Shown: positions 46,089-55,863, numbered from the stretch's first letter. The stretch is DNA of 64,000 nucleotides from Bacillota bacterium (GCA_013178045.1 JABLXP010000006.1:22192-86191); one strand, 5' to 3'. Made by a program: numbers and translations. Notes: generated by a model from the sequence alone, not told the origin.

Positions 46089-47114
46089 ATGTTGCTCCGA
46101 GAGATACTGGGACAAGATATTGCTGTCAATCAATTGCAGAACGCGCTGCGTCAGAATCGCATCAGTCACGGCTACCTTTTTGTCGGACCGGACGGGGTAG
46201 GCAAGCGGACAACAGCGTTGGCTTTTGCCCAAGCCTTGAACTGTCTGACCAGAGAGAATGGTGATGGGTGTGGGCGGTGTGCGTCCTGTTTGAAGCTGGC
46301 TCATGGCAACCACCCCAATCTGCATTTGATCGAGCCTGAGGGCAGTACCCTGAGAATCCAACAAATCAGGGCTGTTCAGCAATCGGCTCAGTACCGCCAG
46401 CTTGATGCAGGATGGAAGGTGTTTGTATTCCTGGAGGCGGATAAGCTGACTCTACCGGCAGCCAACAGCCTCTTAAAGGTTCTGGAGGAGCCGCCAGCCA
46501 ATACGGTGTTAATCCTAATCACCAAACATACTTTTGGCTTGCTCCCAACGGTCTTATCCCGCTGTCAGAAGATTTCTTTTACCCATTTGTCCGCGTCGGT
46601 GATCAGGGAACTGCTGATTACCAGGCACTGGTTGCCGGCGGAACGAGCGAGTTTTGTGGCTGCATTGGCTGGGGGCAATATGACGACTGCCCTAGCGGCG
46701 GCTGAATCTGGCGAACTGTTGCAGTGGCGGGAGGAGGCCATTGGGTTTCTGGCTACTTTGCAGACACAGCCGACTCCGACCATATTTCAGCGGGTAGATC
46801 AACTGGAACGGGAGAGGGAGCGGTTGGGCTGGCTCCTGGAGACCATGATCTTGTGGTGCCGCGATGCCTTGCTGTGGCAGGAAACGCATGACCGGACTCT
46901 GCTGGTTAATACCGATAAAGTTGAGGAGATAATGAAAGTTTCGCTGAACTCGAACCAGCTCGTGCAGGTTTTGCAGGCTTTGCATGAAGCCAGGCGTTAC
47001 CTGCAGCAGAACGCCAATGTTCGTTTAACTCTAGAGAGTCTGTTTATTGAACTACATCAGATTATCCTGGGAGGAAATTTATATCATGATCGAAGTTGTG
47101 GGGATTCGTTTTAA
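46089..47114 (+). CDS. holB: DNA polymerase III delta' subunit
   Basis: Clamp-loader subunit, 341 residues. AAA+ fold with a P-loop-like FVGPDGVGKRTTA (about 32-44), a zinc module CGRCASC, and the conserved ADKLTLPAANSLLKVLEEPP and SRCQ arginine-finger segment. ATG 46089 follows AGGGAG. It overlaps ricT by 29 bp. Confidence 0.95.
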   Translation: MLLREILGQDIAVNQLQNALRQNRISHGYLFVGPDGVGKRTTALAFAQALNCLTRENGDGCGRCASCLKLAHGNHPNLHLIEPEGSTLRIQQIRAVQQSAQYRQLDAGWKVFVFLEADKLTLPAANSLLKVLEEPPANTVLILITKHTFGLLPTVLSRCQKISFTHLSASVIRELLITRHWLPAERASFVAALAGGNMTTALAAAESGELLQWREEAIGFLATLQTQPTPTIFQRVDQLERERERLGWLLETMILWCRDALLWQETHDRTLLVNTDKVEEIMKVSLNSNQLVQVLQALHEARRYLQQNANVRLTLESLFIELHQIILGGNLYHDRSCGDSF

Positions 47115-47832
47115 AAAAGCGGGGAAAATTTACTACTTTGACCCCGGAAATTTTTCCTTATCCGTAGGCAGTAAAGTCATTGTCGAAACTGCCCGGGGGA
47201 TTGAGTTTGGTGAAGTGGTAATTGGCCCTCGCCATGTACCTGAGGAGGAAATTGTTTCCCCCTTGAAAAAAGTAATACGTGTTGCTACTCCGGAAGATGA
47301 AAAACACGTTGAAGAAAACCGGCGAAAAGAAAAAGAAGGCTTTCAAATTTGCTTGAAAAAGATCGCCGAACATGAATTGCCGATGAAGCTGATCGATGTG
47401 GAGTATACCTTTGACAACAGTAAAATCATTTTCTACTTTACCGCTGAAGGGCGGGTTGATTTTCGAGAACTGGTGAAAAACTTGGCTTCGATCTTTCGGA
47501 CACGGATTGAATTGCGCCAGATCGGGGTCCGGGATGAGGCTAAGATGCTAGGGGGCATTGGAAGCTGTGGTCGGGTGCTGTGCTGTGCAGCATTTTTGGG
47601 TGATTTTGAGCCGGTCTCGATCCGGATGGCTAAAGACCAGAATCTGTCTTTGAACCCGACCAAGATCTCGGGTATCTGTGGACGTTTAATGTGCTGTTTG
47701 AAGTATGAAACTGATTCTTATGATAGTGTGAAAGAAAGCATGAAAGAACCGGCCGGTCCGGGTAGCTGCTACCGGAACGGTTGTTGCCAGCAGGAAGGGG
47801 TAACCGATGAAGGTCACGCAACATTTGATTGA
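47086..47832 (+). CDS. ricT: RicT (YaaT), PSP1 domain protein
   Basis: 248 residues from ATG 47086, with GGGAGGAAAT upstream. The PSP1 domain holds [12 protein letters not shown] and [15 protein letters not shown]; its cysteines take part in Fe-S binding with RicA and RicF. In Bacillus the Ric complex directs RNase Y processing and affects sporulation, biofilm and competence. A Cys-rich C-terminus (GSCYRNGCC) is also present. Confidence 0.94.
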   Translation: MIEVVGIRFKKAGKIYYFDPGNFSLSVGSKVIVETARGIEFGEVVIGPRHVPEEEIVSPLKKVIRVATPEDEKHVEENRRKEKEGFQICLKKIAEHELPMKLIDVEYTFDNSKIIFYFTAEGRVDFRELVKNLASIFRTRIELRQIGVRDEAKMLGGIGSCGRVLCCAAFLGDFEPVSIRMAKDQNLSLNPTKISGICGRLMCCLKYETDSYDSVKESMKEPAGPGSCYRNGCCQQEGVTDEGHATFD

Positions 47833-48118
47833 GCTGGAAGAAAAACTGATCACTATCCTGGAAGAAGTTCGCCAACTTAAGATGTATGTTTGTGCTCTGG
47901 AAGAAGAGAACGCGAAGCTGCAGGCCGAGCTCTGTGCATACGGTGAAGTTGAGCGCCAGAAGGTGAATGACAACGCTAAGCAAATCGGGCGGGCTGGGTA
48001 CGAGAACCTGGAGCGGCTGTACGCGGAAGGTTTCCACATCTGCCATCTTCATTTTGCCCAGCAGCGGAACGGTGATTGTCTTTTTTGTTTGAGTTTTCTG
48101 CAGCGCGACAGATCTTAG
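47807..48118 (+). CDS. yabA: Replication initiation control protein YabA
   Basis: 103 residues: an N-terminal coiled coil (about 5-60) for tetramerisation and a C-terminal zinc domain with FHICHLHF and DCLFC. YabA binds DnaA and DnaN and restrains re-initiation. It overlaps ricT by 26 bases. Confidence 0.9.
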   Translation: MKVTQHLIELEEKLITILEEVRQLKMYVCALEEENAKLQAELCAYGEVERQKVNDNAKQIGRAGYENLERLYAEGFHICHLHFAQQRNGDCLFCLSFLQRDRS

Positions 48119-48142
48119 CCATACTGAGATCAGGGATGTCTA

Positions 48143-48913
48143 ATGAATACCACGGATAAAGACCAGGAGACAATTGATGATTTGATTATCAATAATCTGA
48201 AGATCATTCAAAGCCGGAGCGGTTTCCGTTTTTCTCTCGATGCTGTGCTGTTAGCCCACTTTGTTTCTTTGCAGGCCGGGAACCGGGTCCTGGACCTGGG
48301 GACAGGCAATGGGGTTATTCCCCTGCTACTAACCACTCGTGCCAGCCGGCTGCAAATTCATGGTCTAGAAATTCAACCGGCAATGGTTGAGCTGGCCCGC
48401 CGCAGCGTCCAGCTGAATGGGTTAGCGCACCTGATCCAGATTGATCAAGGTGACTTGCGAGAGGCCGACAACCGCTATGGGTTGGCGGTCTTTGATCTGG
48501 TCGTCTGCAACCCGCCCTTTCAAAAAGTGGGGACAGGAAAAATTAATCCTAACCCGGCGATAGCTTTGGCACGTCATGAGCTGGCCTGCTGCCTGGAGGA
48601 TGTTGTTCGTATTGGTGCCCTTGTCCTCAAGCCAGGTGGACGGCTGGCCTTGATCCAGCGACCGCAACGCCTGGCTGAGATTTTTGAGTTGTTTAGCCGG
48701 TACGGCTTAACAGCCAGACGTCTCCGGTTGGTGTATCCGCAGGTTCACCGTGCGCCCAATCTGGTGTTGATCGAGGGAGCAAAGGGTGGAAAATCCGAAT
48801 TAAAAGTCTTACCTCCGCTGGTGGTGTACGAGGCGGGGGGTGGGTATACGAGGGAGATCCAGCAAATTTACTACGGTGAGCAGAGGGGGTTCAACCAGGG
48901 TGAACCCGAGTGA
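48143..48913 (+). CDS. tRNA1(Val) adenine-N6 methyltransferase-like (YabB)
   Basis: 256 residues. Rossmann methyltransferase with VLDLGTGNGVIPLLL (SAM site, about 50) and the catalytic NPPF in VVCNPPFQK (about 127), marking an N6-adenine enzyme of the TrmN6 type. tRNA substrate is inferred from family and position. It overlaps rsmI by 14 bases. Confidence 0.9.
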   Translation: MNTTDKDQETIDDLIINNLKIIQSRSGFRFSLDAVLLAHFVSLQAGNRVLDLGTGNGVIPLLLTTRASRLQIHGLEIQPAMVELARRSVQLNGLAHLIQIDQGDLREADNRYGLAVFDLVVCNPPFQKVGTGKINPNPAIALARHELACCLEDVVRIGALVLKPGGRLALIQRPQRLAEIFELFSRYGLTARRLRLVYPQVHRAPNLVLIEGAKGGKSELKVLPPLVVYEAGGGYTREIQQIYYGEQRGFNQGEPE

Positions 48914-49766
48914 AGCAATCGGTTCAGGAATCTTGTATTTGTGCGCAACTCCAATCGGAAACCTGGAGGACATCACCTACCGGGTTTTACGTGTTTTGAG
49001 GGAGGTTGATTTGATCGCGGCGGAAGATACCCGGCACACACGCAAGCTCTTGTCTCACTACCAGATCCATACCCCCTTGACCAGCTACTTTGAGCATAAC
49101 AAGGTAGAAAAAGGGGCATACTTATTGCGGAAATTACAGGAAGGCACCAGTATTGCTCTGGTTTCGGACGCGGGGATGCCCGGCATCTCTGACCCGGGAT
49201 ATGAACTGGTTGTTGGGGCAATTGAAGCGGGCATTACCGTTGTGCCGGTACCGGGCCCGTCAGCGATTTTAGCTGCTCTGGTTGTATCAGGGCTACCTAC
49301 TGATCGGTTTGTTTTTGAGGGGTTTTTACCGCGCCGAAAAATGGAGCGCCAACGCCGCCTGGAGGTGTTGAAAGAAGAGCCGCGGACCATTGTGCTCTTT
49401 GAAGCGCCACACCGGTTGGTGTCACTGCTGGAAGCCATCCGTGAGAACTGGGGCGAAAGACGGCTGGCGGTAGTTAGGGAACTGACTAAGAAGTTTGAAG
49501 GAGTGCAACGTGGTACCACTTCTGAGCTGCTCCAGTACTTTTCCGTCAATCCCCCGCGGGGAGAAATAACCCTGGTAATCCAGGGGTTTGCAACGGCGGC
49601 TGCTCCAGCCGCACTTCCCACCGATCCCGGCCAACAGGTAGCTGCTTTGGAGGCACAGGGGTTGACGCGAAAAGAAGCTATCAAGGAGGCGGCTAGGTTG
49701 CTCGGCCGGCCGAAAAGAGAAGTCTATCGCGCGGTGCTGCAAGCAGAGGGAGAACTGGATGAATGA
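48900..49766 (+). CDS. rsmI: 16S rRNA (cytidine1402-2'-O)-methyltransferase
   Basis: 288 residues from GTG 48900, with AGGGGG upstream. Tetrapyrrole-methylase fold: LYLCATPIGNLEDITYRVLR, AAEDTRHTRKLL and VSDAGMPGISDPG are the RsmI hallmarks. Modifies C1402 in the P site together with RsmH. Earlier codons in the frame overlap the yabB-like gene. Confidence 0.96.
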   Translation: MNPSEAIGSGILYLCATPIGNLEDITYRVLRVLREVDLIAAEDTRHTRKLLSHYQIHTPLTSYFEHNKVEKGAYLLRKLQEGTSIALVSDAGMPGISDPGYELVVGAIEAGITVVPVPGPSAILAALVVSGLPTDRFVFEGFLPRRKMERQRRLEVLKEEPRTIVLFEAPHRLVSLLEAIRENWGERRLAVVRELTKKFEGVQRGTTSELLQYFSVNPPRGEITLVIQGFATAAAPAALPTDPGQQVAALEAQGLTRKEAIKEAARLLGRPKREVYRAVLQAEGELDE

Positions 49767-50929
49767 ACATCAGCCTGTTGAAGGAAATGGTACAGGGTGA
49801 GGTTAAACGACAGCGTGACCGGTTGATCCGAATCAGCCAGGCCATCCATGCCCACCCGGAAACCAGGTTTCAGGAATACTTTGCCCAGAAACTGCTCTGT
49901 ACCGAGTTAAAGAAATCAGGTTTTAAGGTGGAAAAAGGGATTGCCGAACTTGACACCGCGTTCTGGGCTGTGCTAGCGGGCCGGGAGGCAGGACCAACTA
50001 TTGCTTTCGTTGCTGAATACGACGCACTCCCTGCCTTGGGTCATGGTTGTGGCCATAACTTGATTGCTGCGGCAAGCGTGGGGGCGGCCCTGGCTCTACG
50101 TAAAGTCATGCCCCGCTTACCGGGTAAAATCTCTGTAGTCGGCGCTCCCGGGGAAGAGGGCGGCGGCGGTAAGGCCATCATGGTCAATCGGGGGTTTTTT
50201 CAAGGTATTGATGTGGCAATGCTGGCGCATCCCGCTGACCGGACTGTGGTGCGGACAAATTCCCTGGCCGGTTATGTTCTGGAGGTCCGTTTCCAGGGAC
50301 GACCTGTTCATTCCGCCCGGGCCCCGCATGACGGAATTAACGCTCTGGAGGCCGTGATCTTAACGTTTAACAATATTAATTCACTGCGGCAAACCTTGAA
50401 GGACGATGTGCGGATTCAGGGAATTATTTCTGAGGGTGGATTGGCACTCAACATCTTACCGGAGGTGGCGGCGGCTCGCTTCAGCATTCGTTCGGCCAAG
50501 CGAGATTACCTGAATGAAGTTGTAGACAAGGTGGAGAAGTGCGCGCAAGGGGCAGCCTTGGCCACCGGAGCGGAGGTTAGTTTTCTCGGCCTGGGTTGTT
50601 ATGATGAACTGCGCCTCAACACTACCCTGGCTGGCGTCTTCGAGGCGAATTTGCAGGCCCTGGGAATTTCGCCAACGTCAGAAGAAAGCGGGCTGGGGGC
50701 GACGGATATGGGCAACGTCAGCCATGTGGTACCGACGATTCACCCTTATTTTGCGATCGCGCCTGAAGGCGTCGCCATGCATACCCACAAGTTTGCAGAG
50801 TTAGCGGTGAGTGATCAGGCTCACGCCGGGATGCTGGTCATGGCTCAGGCCATGGCCATGACGGCGATTGATGTACTCGCGGATCCTGAGTTGTACGCGG
50901 CGATTCGTCAGGAGTTCAAAGGGGCTTAG
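49763..50929 (+). CDS. M20 family amidohydrolase (aminoacylase/AbgB-like)
   Basis: 388 residues. Metal ligands appear in VAEYDALPALGHGCGHN and GAPGEEGGGGKA, and the dimerisation domain in VHSARAPHDGINALE. These enzymes hydrolyse N-acyl or aminobenzoyl amino acids; the substrate is unknown. It starts 4 bases inside rsmI and is convergent with abrB. It is not part of the Bacillus order, so it is a lineage-specific insertion. Confidence 0.88.
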   Translation: MNISLLKEMVQGEVKRQRDRLIRISQAIHAHPETRFQEYFAQKLLCTELKKSGFKVEKGIAELDTAFWAVLAGREAGPTIAFVAEYDALPALGHGCGHNLIAAASVGAALALRKVMPRLPGKISVVGAPGEEGGGGKAIMVNRGFFQGIDVAMLAHPADRTVVRTNSLAGYVLEVRFQGRPVHSARAPHDGINALEAVILTFNNINSLRQTLKDDVRIQGIISEGGLALNILPEVAAARFSIRSAKRDYLNEVVDKVEKCAQGAALATGAEVSFLGLGCYDELRLNTTLAGVFEANLQALGISPTSEESGLGATDMGNVSHVVPTIHPYFAIAPEGVAMHTHKFAELAVSDQAHAGMLVMAQAMAMTAIDVLADPELYAAIRQEFKGA

Positions 50930-50933
50930 GGTG

Positions 50934-50965
50934 GTGAAAAAAAAGAGACACCATACTGGGGTCTC
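50934..50965 (-). terminator. Terminator of abrB
   Basis: On the minus strand GAGACCCC-AGTAT-GGTGTCTC followed by eight T residues. It may also stop the converging amidohydrolase transcript. Confidence 0.8.
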
Positions 50966-51025
50966 CTTGTAAAGAATTCTCAACTTAATCAAACTTATTT
51001 CTATGTATTCACCGCAAGAGAACGG

Positions 51026-51274
51026 CTAAACAGCTTGTTGGGCCATGGCACTGGCGCATTCTCGGCAGACGTTTTTCCCTTTGAAATTCTGTACATCATC
51101 GGCATTGCCGCAGAAAACACAGGCCGGCTCGTATTTCTTGAGAATGATCTTCTCGTGGTCGACGTAGATTTCGAGAGCGTCTTTCTCGTCGATCCCCAGA
51201 GTGCGCCGTAATTCAATGGGAATTACTACTCTGCCTAGTTCGTCTACTTTTCTTACGATGCCAGTTGATTTCAC
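51026..51274 (-). CDS. abrB: AbrB family transition-state regulator
   Basis: 82 residues. The N-terminal swapped-hairpin DNA-binding domain is MKSTGIVRKVDELGRVVIPI with ELRRTLGI; the C-terminal part has CVFCGNAD and NVCREC, a probable zinc knuckle typical of clostridial AbrB. In Bacillus, AbrB represses post-exponential genes until Spo0A shuts it down. It is the only minus-strand gene in the right block. Confidence 0.93.
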   Translation of the reverse strand: MKSTGIVRKVDELGRVVIPIELRRTLGIDEKDALEIYVDHEKIILKKYEPACVFCGNADDVQNFKGKNVCRECASAMAQQAV

Positions 51275-51403
51275 CGATTCTCGCCCCTTTCAACAGGTTT
51301 CGACAGAATTCTTCTTGTCTAAATGATACCAGGGATTCCAGAAAAAGTCAACCCCCTAATAAATAAATTTTTATTTTAACGGCAGGGGACGGCGGGTGGA
51401 AAT

Positions 51404-51432
51404 CTTGACAATTTCGTTGGTGCCAACTATAC
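51404..51432 (+). promoter_or_regulatory. Sigma-A-type promoter of the metG T-box transcript
   Basis: TTGACA (51404-51409), 17-bp spacer, TATACT (51427-51432). Confidence 0.9.
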
Positions 51433-51439
51433 TTAAACT

Positions 51440-51773
51440 CAAATCAATGAAGAGAAAAGTGATGACAGGAAGAGTAGACTGCGAAAACGCGGGAACAGAG
51501 AGCGGGAGGAGGTGAAAGCCCGCCCCGACGAGCAGTTGAAGATGGTCCTTGAACTGTACTACTGAACCTCCGGGGGAAATCAGTTGACTGAATTGACCCG
51601 GCCAGTAGGTAGTACCGGCGTAATTAAGGCCGCCGTTATTCCGCCGAGTCCGAGAAGTTGCTGTTTACATTTTTCGGACTCATGGAGGCTCCTGCTGCGA
51701 GGGAGGAGCAAATTAGGGTGGTACCACGAAGGTGAAGAAGTCCTCTCGTCCCTGACCGGGATGAGAGGTTTTT
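51440..51773 (+). promoter_or_regulatory. T-box leader (methionine) controlling metG
   Basis: T-box core AGGGTGGTACCACGA (51715-51729), followed by an 11-bp terminator stem CCTCTCGTCCC / GGGATGAGAGG (51742-51768) and TTTTT. Stem I shows the GGAGGTGAAAGCC apical element, and GAAG-ATG-G (ATG at 51542-51544) is the likely methionine specifier. Short frames inside this region are not genes. Confidence 0.94.
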
Positions 51774-51810
51774 ATGTTTTATTTCGTGAAGAAGGAGAGG
51801 ATGTTGCTGG

Positions 51811-53811
51811 ATGTCCCGGAAAACTTTCTACATTACTACCCCTATCTACTACCCCAGTGATAACCTGCACATCGGGCACGCTTATACGACCGTAGCTGCT
51901 GACACGATGGCTCGCTATAAGCGGATGAGGGGGTATGATGTCTTTTTTTTGACGGGTTCAGATGAGCACGGGCAGAAGATTGAGCGAAAAGCTCAATCCG
52001 AGGGGCTTGCTCCCCTGACCTATGTTGACCGGATCGTGGCTAATTTTCAACACTTATGGCAACAGCTCTACATATCTAATGATGATTTCATTCGGACGAC
52101 TGAGGAGCGTCACAAACGGGTAGTGCAGGAAATTTTTCAAAAGATCTATGAACAGGGTGATATTTATAAATCTCAATACGCTGGTTGGTACTGCACTCCC
52201 TGTGAGACTTTCTGGACGGAACGGCAGGCTGAAGGCGGGGTTTGCCCTGACTGCGGGCGACCGGTAGAACTACTCCATGAGGAGAGTTATTTCTTCAGGC
52301 TGTCCAAGTATCAGGACCGCTTACTCAGATACATTGAGGAAAACCCTGATTTTATTCAACCTGTTACCCGACGTAACGAAATGATCAATTTTATCAAGAG
52401 CGGGCTGGAAGATCTGTGTGTTTCTCGCACAACTTTCAAGTGGGGAGTGCCGGTCCCGTTTGCTGAAGGCCATGTCATTTATGTATGGTCTGATGCCCTG
52501 ACCAATTACATCTCCGCCATTGGCTATGGCACCGACCCGGAAAAGTTTGCGCGCTACTGGCCGGCTGATGTACATCTGGTTGGGAAAGACATTGTGCGCT
52601 TCCACACCATCATCTGGCCGATTATCTTGATGGCGGCTGGTCTTCCGCTGCCGAAGAAGGTGTTTGGTCATGGCTGGCTGTTGCTGGAAGGCGGGAAAAT
52701 GTCCAAGTCCAAGGGCAATGTTGTTGATCCCCTGGTCCTGATCGACAAATATGGCGTAGACGCCATTCGTTACTACCTGCTGCGCGAACTGCCTTTTGGG
52801 GCTGACGGCTACTACTCAGAGGATGCTCTGATACAGCGGATTAATTCTGACCTGGCCAACGATCTGGGCAACCTGGTTAGCCGGACACTGGCGATGATCG
52901 AGCGCTACTTCGACGGGACGGTACCGGCCCCAGGACCGATAACAGCCCTGGACCAGGAGGTGATTACCCTCGCTCAACAGACGGTGCGTGAAGTTGAGGA
53001 ACTGTTCGAGAAATTTGAATTAAGCAACGCCCTGATCACCATCTGGCGGCTGATCGGCCGGTTGAACAAATACATTGATGAAACTGCTCCCTGGGCGCTG
53101 GCTAAAGATGAGAGCCGACGGGGGCGATTAGGGACGGTCCTGTACCAACTGGCGGAGGGAATACGCTGGGTGACCATTCTTTGCTCACCGTTTATGCCGG
53201 TACTACCCACCCGGGTTTGGCCACAACTGGGGTTGGTCAATCAGCCAGAGCAGCAAACCTGGGCGAGTTTAGAACATTGGGGTGGATTACCGGCGGGAGG
53301 TCAGATCAAACGTGGCCAATCGCTCTTTCCCCGGGTAGAGACAGAGGCTGAAGCTGTCCACGCGAATACGGCAGGGGGATTAGTGATCGGCCCCACACCA
53401 ACAGATAGAAAGGATGGGTCCAAAGTGAATTCAATCAATGCGTCCAATACTGCACCAGCCGCAGTACCCGAGACCAAGCCAGAACCACAACTGATCAGTA
53501 TCGATGATTTTGCCAGAATTGAATTAAGGGTAGCCCAAATTGTCTCGGCAAAAAAGGTAGAGAAGGCGGACAAGCTCTTAGAAATTGAAGTGGAAGTAGG
53601 TGGGGAGACCCGCACGATCGTGTCGGGCATCGCCCAGTACTATGCGCCAGCGGACCTAATTGGGAAAAAGATTGTCCTGGTTTATAACCTTAAGCCTTCT
53701 AAAATCCGGGGGATTCAATCGCAAGGAATGCTGCTGGCGGCCTCAAATGGGGAACAGTTAGAAGTCTTGATGCTGAACAGTGATATTCCCACTGGCAGCC
53801 GGGTTAAGTAA
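51811..53811 (+). CDS. metG: Methionyl-tRNA synthetase
   Basis: 666 residues. Class I synthetase with HIGHA (about 22-26), zinc-site CTPCE and CPDC, KMSKSKG at about 298, an anticodon-binding helical domain, a low-complexity linker (about 505-555), and a C-terminal Trbp111-like tRNA-binding/dimerisation domain. ATG 51811 follows GAAGGAG. Confidence 0.98.
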   Translation: MSRKTFYITTPIYYPSDNLHIGHAYTTVAADTMARYKRMRGYDVFFLTGSDEHGQKIERKAQSEGLAPLTYVDRIVANFQHLWQQLYISNDDFIRTTEERHKRVVQEIFQKIYEQGDIYKSQYAGWYCTPCETFWTERQAEGGVCPDCGRPVELLHEESYFFRLSKYQDRLLRYIEENPDFIQPVTRRNEMINFIKSGLEDLCVSRTTFKWGVPVPFAEGHVIYVWSDALTNYISAIGYGTDPEKFARYWPADVHLVGKDIVRFHTIIWPIILMAAGLPLPKKVFGHGWLLLEGGKMSKSKGNVVDPLVLIDKYGVDAIRYYLLRELPFGADGYYSEDALIQRINSDLANDLGNLVSRTLAMIERYFDGTVPAPGPITALDQEVITLAQQTVREVEELFEKFELSNALITIWRLIGRLNKYIDETAPWALAKDESRRGRLGTVLYQLAEGIRWVTILCSPFMPVLPTRVWPQLGLVNQPEQQTWASLEHWGGLPAGGQIKRGQSLFPRVETEAEAVHANTAGGLVIGPTPTDRKDGSKVNSINASNTAPAAVPETKPEPQLISIDDFARIELRVAQIVSAKKVEKADKLLEIEVEVGGETRTIVSGIAQYYAPADLIGKKIVLVYNLKPSKIRGIQSQGMLLAASNGEQLEVLMLNSDIPTGSRVK

Positions 53812-53823
53812 GGGGATGTTGAT

Positions 53824-54603
53824 ATGTTCATTGATTCCCACGCCCATCTTGATGACCGGCAGTATAAAGCAGACCAGCAGGAAGTGATTGAGCGGGCCAG
53901 TAAAAACGGGGTTACCCAGATCGTCTGTGTGGGGTACGATCTACCTTCATCAAAGCGCGTGGTAGCTCTGGCGAAACGCTACGCTAACATTTTTGCCGCC
54001 GTCGGCATCCATCCTCACGATGCCCAGGACACCGATGAGTCGACTTGGGCCCAGTTGTATGAACTCGGTCGAGACACTAGAGTGGTGGCGATTGGGGAGA
54101 TGGGGTTGGATTACTACCGTAACCTGTCACCCCGGGACGTCCAGCAGGCGGTTTTTCGCCGCCAGATCAACCTGGCAAAAGAGCTGGGACTCCCGATCAT
54201 CATTCACGACCGCGATGCGCACGGTGATGTGCTCAGGATAATGAAAGAGGAAAAGGTGAACGAAGTCGGTGGTGTGCTGCACTGTTTTTCAGGGAGCTGG
54301 GAAATGGCCCAGGAATGTTTGAAGCTGGGGTTCTACATTTCCCTGGCTGGGCCGGTTACCTTTGCCAATGCCCGCGGACCACAGGAGATTGCGCAAAAGG
54401 TCCCGCTTGACCGACTCCTGGTCGAAACTGATTGTCCTTATTTGACGCCGGATACCTGGCGCGGCCAGCGGAATGAGCCGGCTTATGTAAAGCGGGTGGC
54501 GGAAAAGATCGCGGCTCTGCGCCGGATTTCATTAGAAGAAGTAGCCGAGGCGACTACGGCCAATGCCAGATGTCTGTTTCGATTGCTAGATAAAAAACAA
54601 TAA
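53824..54603 (+). CDS. tatD: TatD family metal-dependent deoxyribonuclease
   Basis: 259 residues. A TIM-barrel hydrolase with metal-site DSHAHLDD (4-11), AIGEMGLDYYR, IIHDRDAHGD, LHCFSGSW and VETDCPYL. The position between metG and the yabE-like gene equals Bacillus yabD. Confidence 0.95.
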   Translation: MFIDSHAHLDDRQYKADQQEVIERASKNGVTQIVCVGYDLPSSKRVVALAKRYANIFAAVGIHPHDAQDTDESTWAQLYELGRDTRVVAIGEMGLDYYRNLSPRDVQQAVFRRQINLAKELGLPIIIHDRDAHGDVLRIMKEEKVNEVGGVLHCFSGSWEMAQECLKLGFYISLAGPVTFANARGPQEIAQKVPLDRLLVETDCPYLTPDTWRGQRNEPAYVKRVAEKIAALRRISLEEVAEATTANARCLFRLLDKKQ

Positions 54604-54619
54604 AAAATGAAATTGACTG

Positions 54620-54647
54620 CAACCTCTCGTACAAGAGGTTGTTTTTT
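54620..54647 (+). terminator. Terminator after tatD
   Basis: CAACCTCT-CGTACA-AGAGGTTG followed by TTTTTT. Confidence 0.9.
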
Positions 54648-54837
54648 CTGCCCAAAATTGGTAATAATGTATAAAAAGTTCTTTTACAAAGGATGTGACC
54701 ATAAAATGCAATAGAGTGGTACAAAGAAGTTCCAGTTGGGAAAGAGGAAAACCTGGCCCGGGTGGCGAATATCTTCTAGTACTATCCAACTAAGGTAAAC
54801 ACCCCCAGGCAACAAATATGGTAACGGGAGGAATCAG
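54648..54837 (+). other. Unassigned 190-nt leader before the yabE-like gene
   Basis: Lies between the tatD terminator and the next start and has no gene. Purine-rich segments at 54745-54775 (GAGGAAAACC and GGGTGGCGAAT) recall the conserved GGGGAACC...GGGTGAAT part of ydaO-type c-di-AMP riboswitches, which often precede cell-wall hydrolase genes. The match is by eye and incomplete. A good promoter was not found. Confidence 0.3.
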
Positions 54838-55839
54838 ATGAAACGAACCGAAATTTTGGGACGATGGGGAATTAATCGTCTCATTGAAGTCGCCAAGGGA
54901 CGCTGGTTGGTAGTAATAGTTGTCGGAATTCTGTTAGGGATCTTTGCCGGCGTGGCCATAGAAGAGAAAGCGGTTGTAATTCAGGTTGATGGCCAGCAGG
55001 TGACGTTGAGGACATTTAAGTCGACGGTTGGAGAGGCACTAAGCCAAACGGAAATCCAGTTAGGGGCTCAGGACAGGGTCATTCCAGATCCAGGGACGAA
55101 GCTCAAAGATGGCATGCAGATTCAGGTATTGCGGGCCTTCCCGGTTCAGCTTATAGTGGACGGGGAGGTCAGAGAAGTGGTCACGCCACCGGCCACGGTT
55201 CAGGAGGTTCTTGAGCTGGCTGGAATTAAAATGGGGCCTCTCGACCAGGTTTCACCTGCTCTATCAGAAGCTGTTACCGGTGGGGTACGGGTGCAGATCA
55301 TCCGGGTGGAAGAAAAAATGATGACGGCTGACGTAGAAATCCCTTATCCAGTAGACCGACGACAGGATCAGAATCTGGAGCGCGGGATTAACCGGGTTCT
55401 CCAAAAAGGCCGGAACGGGCTGGAAAGACAATTGGTGAAGGTAACCTACGAAAATGGCAAGGAAGTCAAACGAGAGGTTATCAGTTCCGAAGTGATTAAA
55501 GAACCGGTCAAGGCGATTATTGCCATGGGTTCTCTGACAAGCGTGTCCCGCGGTGGTCAGCGGTTAAACTTTGACCGTGCCATGGTGATGACGGCTACTG
55601 CCTATACCTACACTGGACACAACACGGCCACGGGGATACCGCCATATGTTGGTGGAATTGCCGTTGACCCGAAGGTAATCCCACTGGGGACGAAGCTTTA
55701 TGTTGATGGCTACGGCTTTGCGACGGCGGTTGACTGTGGTGGGGCGATTGTCGGCAACCGCATTGACGTATTTCTGGAGACAGAAAGAGAATGTCAGCGG
55801 TGGGGCCGGCGTCAGGTGAAAGTGTTTGTGCTTAACTAA
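54838..55839 (+). CDS. YabE-like cell-wall protein (DUF348, G5 and 3D domains)
   Basis: 333 residues. One membrane helix (about 24-42), two ubiquitin-like DUF348 repeats (about 48-95 and 105-155), a G5 domain (about 158-235), and a C-terminal 3D domain (ATAYTYTGHNTATG, AVDPKVIPLGTKLYV, AVDCGGAIVGNRIDVF) with the three conserved aspartates of a lytic transglycosylase-like barrel. Probably remodels peptidoglycan outside the membrane. Start ATG 54838 with GGGAGGAATC. Confidence 0.92.
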   Translation: MKRTEILGRWGINRLIEVAKGRWLVVIVVGILLGIFAGVAIEEKAVVIQVDGQQVTLRTFKSTVGEALSQTEIQLGAQDRVIPDPGTKLKDGMQIQVLRAFPVQLIVDGEVREVVTPPATVQEVLELAGIKMGPLDQVSPALSEAVTGGVRVQIIRVEEKMMTADVEIPYPVDRRQDQNLERGINRVLQKGRNGLERQLVKVTYENGKEVKREVISSEVIKEPVKAIIAMGSLTSVSRGGQRLNFDRAMVMTATAYTYTGHNTATGIPPYVGGIAVDPKVIPLGTKLYVDGYGFATAVDCGGAIVGNRIDVFLETERECQRWGRRQVKVFVLN

Positions 55840-55863
55840 GCAATCCGACGACTTGCTACCCCT

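Noticed and set aside
51584..51895. Plus-strand frame of 103 codons upstream of metG
   Set aside because: It covers the T-box core and the terminator of the metG leader and is out of frame with metG.
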